A model generated the notes under the pieces. That model saw only the letters and a program-made list of their open reading frames with translations. It was not told the origin of the DNA and did not search any database. DNA of 64,000 nucleotides from an uncultured Pleomorphomonas sp. (lineage in GTDB: Bacteria; Pseudomonadota; Alphaproteobacteria; Rhizobiales; Pleomorphomonadaceae): positions 21,950 to 85,949 of the forward strand of contig CALMMQ010000106.1 in assembly GCA_937868725.1 (NCBI GenBank), written 5' to 3'. Of this stretch, positions 59,977 through 64,000 are shown one piece after another; within the stretch, counting starts at the first letter, position 1; each line of letters opens with the position of its first letter. The position numbers were made by a program, and so were the translations under genes.

Positions 59977-62871
59977 ATGGACACTGGCGTCCGCACTCCC
60001 AATCTCCCGCTGACCTCGACGGCCGACGAGGTCCTGGTCAATCGCGACGGGTCAACCTACCGACAGACCGCAGACGCGCTGAATAGTCAGATGGCTGGCA
60101 GCGGCGCGATCGGCGCCGCCCTCGCCGACGTGCGCACTGACGTTGAAGATGGCCTTGATGCGCTGGGCAATCAACTCATTACGGCCACCAATGGCTTTTC
60201 CAGCCGCATGGACGGGATAGACGCCAATGTAACCGCTCTGGAAACGACGGTTGGACAGATTCAGACCGGCTCTGCCGAAGGGATCATCGGCGAAAACACA
60301 CTTGCAGATCTTACTGCCCGTGCTGTGGCCCTGGGGTTTAGCACCGCAAATGCCGGCCGCATGGGGCGTGTTTATGCCGACACCGTATCCTCGAGGAACG
60401 GCGATTATCGCTGGAGCGGTAGTGCGTGGAGCTATCTCGGGCTCGATCGCATCGGCAAGGAAGAGGCCACATCGGCATCGCTGGTCAAGCGTACCGCCGC
60501 GCTGACATGCAATGGAGAGATCATAATTGATCGGAAGGGGTTACTTGGCGGCGGCGCAGCCATCTATGTCCCCACGCTGCTTGCCTTGGTCACGGCCACC
60601 GCCACCGTCATCAATAAGACGTTGACCGCGGATGCAAAGATGTCGTCGTGGTGTAAGGTCGCCATTGCTGACAACACCAACAGACAGATCGTCTATTTTG
60701 ATCTCGGTGACACCGTCACCCCAATCAAGGTAGCATCAGCAATGCCCACGGATGTCGTCCGATATTGGCATCTGGTTACGCTATTTGGCACGGCGCAGGG
60801 GTGGACATCCGAACACCGAGTTGTCTCCACAGAAGAGTGGCAAGCGACGTTCGTCCACACCCGTCCTGTCGTCTATGACGCATCAATCGGACGACTTTAT
60901 ATTCCGACATTGTCAGGCATGCGTAGCGGCAGCCTCTATTGGTCGTTGTCGCCATTGGCAACAACGGATGCTCTGCGTGAGATAGATGTACCGACATCTG
61001 GATCGGCGACGTTTATTTGGATTGATGTCATGCAGTGCATGGCTGATGCCAGATCGGCTGCGGCCGTCATAGTCAGCCAAGGCTATTCAAATCGTCCGGT
61101 GCGAGCAAGCAGTGCTTTGATCCTGTTGGGCGTCGCCTTCGGCAAATATTTTTCGCCTGCCCATCCAGACCTTCGCGTGGCCAATATCGTCGGCAATCAA
61201 TGTGGTGCCGGCCGCGACGATAACGACCGCTCAGACCTTGTCTTCCCTGGGTCAGTACCTACTGCCTTGGTGCGGTCGGAATCGATTTCGCTCGGCTTCA
61301 CGCGTGGCTATTATGCACCCTCAAGCTACCGACCTTACTATGGAGGCTATTTTCCAGAGGCACGGTCTGCAGGAGTGTTGTTCTATCGGTTCTACGTCGA
61401 GACAGATGTCGCCGGTGACTTCGCAACGCCACGCGGATACCTCCATAAGCGCGCCGATGACGGCACGATTTCCTATACCTTCTGGAATGCTACGCTTGAA
61501 AAGACGGTCAGTTCCAATCTTTCCATCTACTCAGGCTATGTCTCGCTAATCGGTGCGACATTCGTTGGCTTCTGGGCTGGAGTCGATGGTGCGACCCACG
61601 CTGGTATCCGCGTCTTTGGCGTGCAGTACTATGCAGGGCCTGAGCAAGATTCATGGATCTCTGTCGGCGATTATCCGCGCAGCCGCGACGAAATCGGCAT
61701 GCGCCTGCGTCGCCTGGAGGCCGGCGGCGGCTCCGTCGAAACACTGGATCCTGTCATTCCGCCCCATCTCTTCATTCATCAGGATCGGCCTTATGCTCTT
61801 TATCCTGATCAGATTTTTGGTGCGGAATCGCATGGTTGCTATCGGCTGACGGTTCAATCGGCTGGGGGCAACTACAAAGCCCCGGCCACATACGAGTTGG
61901 CCAGTGGCACGTTACAACTGCGGGCGGATCAACTTGGCAGCAGTCTCGACTGGCACGTTCAAAACGTCGGTTCGAAAGAGACGAAGTTCAGCGCTTCGAC
62001 CATTATTAAAAAGTTCACAGCCACGGCCGTCGCCTCTCTCACTCCGAAGATCTTGTTCCTTGGGGACTCAATCACTGAGTGGGATGGCACGGCGGTGCAG
62101 ACCGTGCGACGCTTGCAGGACATGGGCGCGACGGTGACTACAATTGGGACGATGACCCAATCGTCGCTCATCAGCGGCGATGGCACTGTACTTGGCGAGG
62201 GCCGGTCAGGCCGCCGCATGGCTGACTTTTACGGCTTGACCCAAGAGCGGATGGCGATCGTCGCCGCAGGATCGGAGGCGTCGTATCTTGCTCTCGATAC
62301 TGTCGGCAAACGAGGGATGAACCCGTTTTTGAAGGTCGCTGCTGGCGCTGACCTGACAACGCGGGCAGACATGATAATGAGCGGCAATATCTTTGACCTG
62401 AGATATTATCTCACCCGTTTCAGCCTTGCCGACCCCAACGTGGTGGTGATCAACCTCGCTACCAATGACTATGCGAATGAAACGCCCATTGTTGCGGCCC
62501 AACATGTGGCCACAGGCCTATCAATTCTGGTGCGGCAAACGCGGTCGGCACTGCCAACAGCCAAGATCCTACTGGCCTATAATGCTCGTGGCTATGGGGC
62601 CGCTTCACAGGCTTTTTGGGAGGCCGGTTTCCGAACATGCCTGGCCGAATATCTCAAATATGTGCTGACCTCCGGCGACGCTGGTGTGTATCTCGTCCCT
62701 GGCTATCTCGCCATCAACCGGCTGAGTGGCTTTTCCTACACCCTTGCCGCTGATGCCAACACCGGGCTGTCGTCTGGTAATATCGATGATGCCACACATT
62801 ATGCGGCGCCCGGACTGAGGGAATTTGGCGAACTGCTGGCGCAGTTCATTGCTGGAGCTCTGATCGGCTAA
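59977..62871 (+). CDS. Tail fibre / receptor-binding protein with SGNH hydrolase domain
   Basis: The 964-residue protein has an N-terminal tail-attachment and coiled-coil part (1-110) followed by a beta-rich middle. The C terminus (about 688-964) is an SGNH/GDSL esterase: ILFLGDSITEW (block I Ser), VVVINLATNDYANE (block III Asn) and DDATHYAAPGL (block V Asp-His). It may deacetylate surface polysaccharide during adsorption. The DNA from about 60.5 to 62.7 kb is visibly AT-richer than the rest of the late region, a sign of exchange with other phages. Confidence 0.85.
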   Translation: MDTGVRTPNLPLTSTADEVLVNRDGSTYRQTADALNSQMAGSGAIGAALADVRTDVEDGLDALGNQLITATNGFSSRMDGIDANVTALETTVGQIQTGSAEGIIGENTLADLTARAVALGFSTANAGRMGRVYADTVSSRNGDYRWSGSAWSYLGLDRIGKEEATSASLVKRTAALTCNGEIIIDRKGLLGGGAAIYVPTLLALVTATATVINKTLTADAKMSSWCKVAIADNTNRQIVYFDLGDTVTPIKVASAMPTDVVRYWHLVTLFGTAQGWTSEHRVVSTEEWQATFVHTRPVVYDASIGRLYIPTLSGMRSGSLYWSLSPLATTDALREIDVPTSGSATFIWIDVMQCMADARSAAAVIVSQGYSNRPVRASSALILLGVAFGKYFSPAHPDLRVANIVGNQCGAGRDDNDRSDLVFPGSVPTALVRSESISLGFTRGYYAPSSYRPYYGGYFPEARSAGVLFYRFYVETDVAGDFATPRGYLHKRADDGTISYTFWNATLEKTVSSNLSIYSGYVSLIGATFVGFWAGVDGATHAGIRVFGVQYYAGPEQDSWISVGDYPRSRDEIGMRLRRLEAGGGSVETLDPVIPPHLFIHQDRPYALYPDQIFGAESHGCYRLTVQSAGGNYKAPATYELASGTLQLRADQLGSSLDWHVQNVGSKETKFSASTIIKKFTATAVASLTPKILFLGDSITEWDGTAVQTVRRLQDMGATVTTIGTMTQSSLISGDGTVLGEGRSGRRMADFYGLTQERMAIVAAGSEASYLALDTVGKRGMNPFLKVAAGADLTTRADMIMSGNIFDLRYYLTRFSLADPNVVVINLATNDYANETPIVAAQHVATGLSILVRQTRSALPTAKILLAYNARGYGAASQAFWEAGFRTCLAEYLKYVLTSGDAGVYLVPGYLAINRLSGFSYTLAADANTGLSSGNIDDATHYAAPGLREFGELLAQFIAGALIG

Positions 62872-62888
62872 AGGCGGGGAGACGGAGG

Positions 62889-62911
62889 CCGGGGAGACCC
62901 GGCTGCGGGCC
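62889..62911 (+). terminator. Hairpin after the tail fibre gene
   Basis: gccggg and cccggc around gaga form a GC-rich stem 18-40 bp past the stop. There is no T tract, so its role as a terminator is uncertain. Confidence 0.4.
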
Positions 62912-62946
62912 GGGATTGGCGTCAAGACCCGCAAGGCAAGCACTAG

Positions 62947-63012
62947 CCTGATCGCCACTCCGCCAGCGCCAATGGCGCCGCGCGCAGGAGTGGCCCGATT
63001 CCGGTGATCAGG
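62947..63012 (+). promoter_or_regulatory. Long imperfect stem-loop directly before the com-like gene
   Basis: cctgatc (62947-62953) pairs with gatcagg (63006-63012), gccactcc (62954-62961) with ggagtggc (62987-62994), and an inner stem gcgcc/ggcgc (62966-62978) caps it. The structure ends 2 bp before the com-like ATG. It may be a terminator, a translational switch or a protein site. Confidence 0.55.
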
Positions 63013-63014
63013 CA

Positions 63015-63215
63015 ATGGACGAGGTCAGATGTTCCTGTGGAGCACTTCTCTTTAAGGTCACTCCACACGCTTTACGCGGCAGTCTGGAAATCAAGTGTCG
63101 GCGCTGCCGCGCCATCAATGTGCTGAGGCCAATCGAGCCCTCACCGGAGCGCCGAGAGCACCCGGTCGGAACAGCATCATGTGCAATGTCAGACAATTCG
63201 GATCGGCCACGCTGA
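63015..63215 (+). CDS. Com-like zinc finger translational activator
   Basis: The 66-residue protein MDEVRCSCGALLFKVTPHAL...LEIKCRRCRAINVL has a CxC...CxxC zinc knuckle like Mu Com, which binds mom mRNA and opens its start region. The downstream methyltransferase starts inside this gene in another frame, as mom starts inside com in Mu. The C-terminal 25 residues are polar. Confidence 0.85.
   Translation: MDEVRCSCGALLFKVTPHALRGSLEIKCRRCRAINVLRPIEPSPERREHPVGTASCAMSDNSDRPR
63143..63166 (+). promoter_or_regulatory. Hairpin before the methyltransferase start, inside com
   Basis: accgg (63143-63147) pairs with ccggt (63162-63166), 13 bases before the methyltransferase ATG at 63179. In Mu a stem-loop at this place hides the mom start until Com binds; this one could play that role. 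Confidence 0.4.
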
Positions 63216-63931
63216 TCACGGGCGACGCCCTCGAAATCCTACCCACCTTGGCGGGGCGGCGCTTCGGCGCTGTCCTGACCGACCCGCCTTATAGCTCGGG
63301 CGGCAACGTCCGGGACAAGTCGATGGCGACGAGTGCCAAATATCTCAATAGTGACAGCTCAGGCCGGTACCCAGAGTTCCAGGGCGACAGTCGCGATCAG
63401 CGATCCTATCTTGCCTGGTCGACCATGTGGATGGCGAGAGCCCGTGATCTCATGGCCGCCGGCGGCCTGATCGGCTGCTTCTCGGATTGGCGCCAGTTGC
63501 CGGTCACCACCGACGCGCTCCAGTGTGCCGGCTTCGTCTGGCGGGGCATCGTCCCATGGGACAAGACGGAGAGCTGCCGGCCCCAGTTGGGTAGATATCG
63601 TCAACAGGCCGAGTATGTCATTTGGGGCAGCAACGGGGCGCGGCCACTAGCTGGCCACGTCGCTCCGGGCGTCTTTCGCATGGCGGTCCCTCATATCAAA
63701 CACCACATCGCCGGCAAGCCGGTCGACCTGATGGCAGGGCTTCTCCGCGTGATGGAGGGTCCGGTCTTGGATCCATTTGCCGGATCGGCAACCGTCGGCG
63801 TCGCCTGTCTGGCGGCAGGAATTGAGTACGTTGGGATCGAGGTCGACCCGACCTATTTTGATATAGCTTCAAACCGTCTTCAAAACGCATTCAACGCGCT
63901 GCCAAGTGCTGTTGCGCTGAGTGCCATTTGA
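63179..63931 (+). CDS. DNA methyltransferase (DPPY type) in the mom position
   Basis: The 250-residue protein has the catalytic motif DPPY at residues 35-38 (AVLTDPPYSSGG) followed later by the SAM-binding motif DPFAGSATVGVACLAAGI (198-215), the order of beta-class N6-adenine/N4-cytosine methyltransferases. It lies where Mu encodes Mom, which modifies DNA in another way. The ATG at 63179 overlaps com by 37 bases. A longer in-frame start at 63095 is less likely. The 3' end contains a hexamer array. Confidence 0.88.
   Translation: MCNVRQFGSATLITGDALEILPTLAGRRFGAVLTDPPYSSGGNVRDKSMATSAKYLNSDSSGRYPEFQGDSRDQRSYLAWSTMWMARARDLMAAGGLIGCFSDWRQLPVTTDALQCAGFVWRGIVPWDKTESCRPQLGRYRQQAEYVIWGSNGARPLAGHVAPGVFRMAVPHIKHHIAGKPVDLMAGLLRVMEGPVLDPFAGSATVGVACLAAGIEYVGIEVDPTYFDIASNRLQNAFNALPSAVALSAI
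63857..63895. promoter_or_regulatory. 11-bp-pitch hexamer array near the right end
   Basis: TTTGAT (63857), TTCAAA (63868), TTCAAA (63879) and TTCAAC (63890) are 11 bp apart. The array is inside the methyltransferase gene, 50-88 bp from the right phage end. Confidence 0.55.
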
Positions 63932-63945
63932 TTTTGCGCGCTACA
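63924..63945. other. Prophage right end
   Basis: The right terminus reads ...GATTTTGCGCGCTACA and ends at 63945. Its reverse complement starts TGTAGCGCGCAAAATCA, matching the left end at 13 of 17 bases. Confidence 0.88.
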
Positions 63946-63950
63946 GCAAC
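63946..63950. repeat. Prophage target-site duplication, right copy
   Basis: gcaac follows the right phage end and equals 23516-23520. Confidence 0.9.
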
Positions 63951-64000
63951 CTGGCGGGACGAGAGGCCCAGCCGGCGTCCCGCCTTGGCCTGCGACCAGC
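63951..64000. other. Host sequence right of the prophage
   Basis: The last 50 bases are chromosomal and contain an inverted repeat ggcgggac (63953-63960) with gtcccgcc. Without the prophage this would continue the sequence ending at 23520. No gene can be called. Confidence 0.6.

Larger units (their letters stand above)
23521..63945 (+). mobile_element. Complete Mu-like transposable prophage (siphovirus-type tail)
   Basis: The element spans 40,425 bp. Its left end reads TGTAACCCGCAAGAACA and the reverse complement of its right end reads TGTAGCGCGCAAAATCA; 13 of 17 bases match. Both ends are flanked by gcaac. Gene order is Mu-like: S24 repressor, ner, early genes, transposase (MuA) and ATPase (MuB), GemA, Mor, lysis, head genes in Mu gp25-gp37 order, then a long non-contractile tail and Com-methylase at the right end. 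All major modules look intact, so it may be inducible. The layout resembles RcapMu/B3-type phages more than Mu itself because the tail is of the siphovirus kind. Confidence 0.95.

Noticed and set aside
61958..61976. TTCAAA and TTCGAA in the tail fibre gene as a further hexamer array
   Set aside because: They are 13 bp apart, not 11, and lie in coding sequence without further in-phase copies.
1..64000. CRISPR array
   Set aside because: No series of near-identical 25-40 bp repeats with regular unique spacers was seen; the phased 10- and 11-bp repeats are much shorter.

Overview
The window is a stretch of a GC-rich alphaproteobacterial chromosome. The conserved bamE / ubiquinol-cytochrome c chaperone / yceD / plsX / fabH / ihfA / merR / tRNA-Pro block and the membrane pyrophosphatase point to the order Hyphomicrobiales (Rhizobiales), perhaps a Pleomorphomonas-like genus. 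The genus is inferred from gene content and base use only. Two complete mobile elements sit in this backbone: a 2.57 kb IS1-family element with passenger genes, and a 40.4 kb Mu-like transposable prophage.

Region by region. 1-210 is the 3' end of an MT-A70 methyltransferase gene. 230-2801 is the IS1-family element, with 19-bp inverted repeats and an 8-9 bp target duplication; it carries two small genes and a P63C-domain gene ahead of the transposase. 2817-23253 is host backbone: thrS, a chemotaxis receptor, a CMD-family protein, a molybdopterin oxidoreductase, marC-like, nusB-thiL, a YqaA-type membrane protein, hppA, rarD, bamE, the respiratory chaperone, yceD-plsX-fabH-ihfA-merR and tRNA-Pro(GGG). 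Three copies of a ~100 bp intergenic repeat lie at about 13.2, 19.5 and 23.4 kb.

The prophage runs from 23521 to 63945. Its ends share a TGTA(A/G)C(C/G)CGCAA inverted terminal sequence, and it is flanked on both sides by the 5-bp duplication gcaac. Order: attL, a leftward moron pair (YbjQ-like), an S24 repressor with four palindromic operators, ner, small early genes including a Tad2/DUF2829-like anti-defence candidate, a ParB-like gene, MuA-like transposase, MuB-like ATPase, a DnaA-domain-IV protein, DUF3164, GemA, an OmpR/PhoB-type winged-helix protein, MT-A70 methylase and a Mor-like activator. Then come the lysis genes (endolysin, small membrane proteins, overlapping spanin-like pair), Mu-type head genes (gp25-gp37 order) and a non-contractile siphovirus-type tail with a programmed -1 frameshift, tape measure, J-like tip protein and SGNH-hydrolase tail fibre. 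At the right end a Com-like zinc finger overlaps a DNA methyltransferase where Mu has mom.

The least expected signal is a set of arrays of TTYRAA-like hexamers repeated at exactly 11 bp. They occur at six places in the prophage: before the ParB-like gene, before DUF3164, at the endolysin, before the protease, before the tail chaperone, and near the right end. Several fall where Mu has its late promoters, and an 11-bp direct-repeat pitch is what PhoB/OmpR winged helices bind. The phage encodes such a domain (35113-35916) without a receiver domain. Together these suggest an undescribed phage-wide regulatory or DNA-organising circuit.
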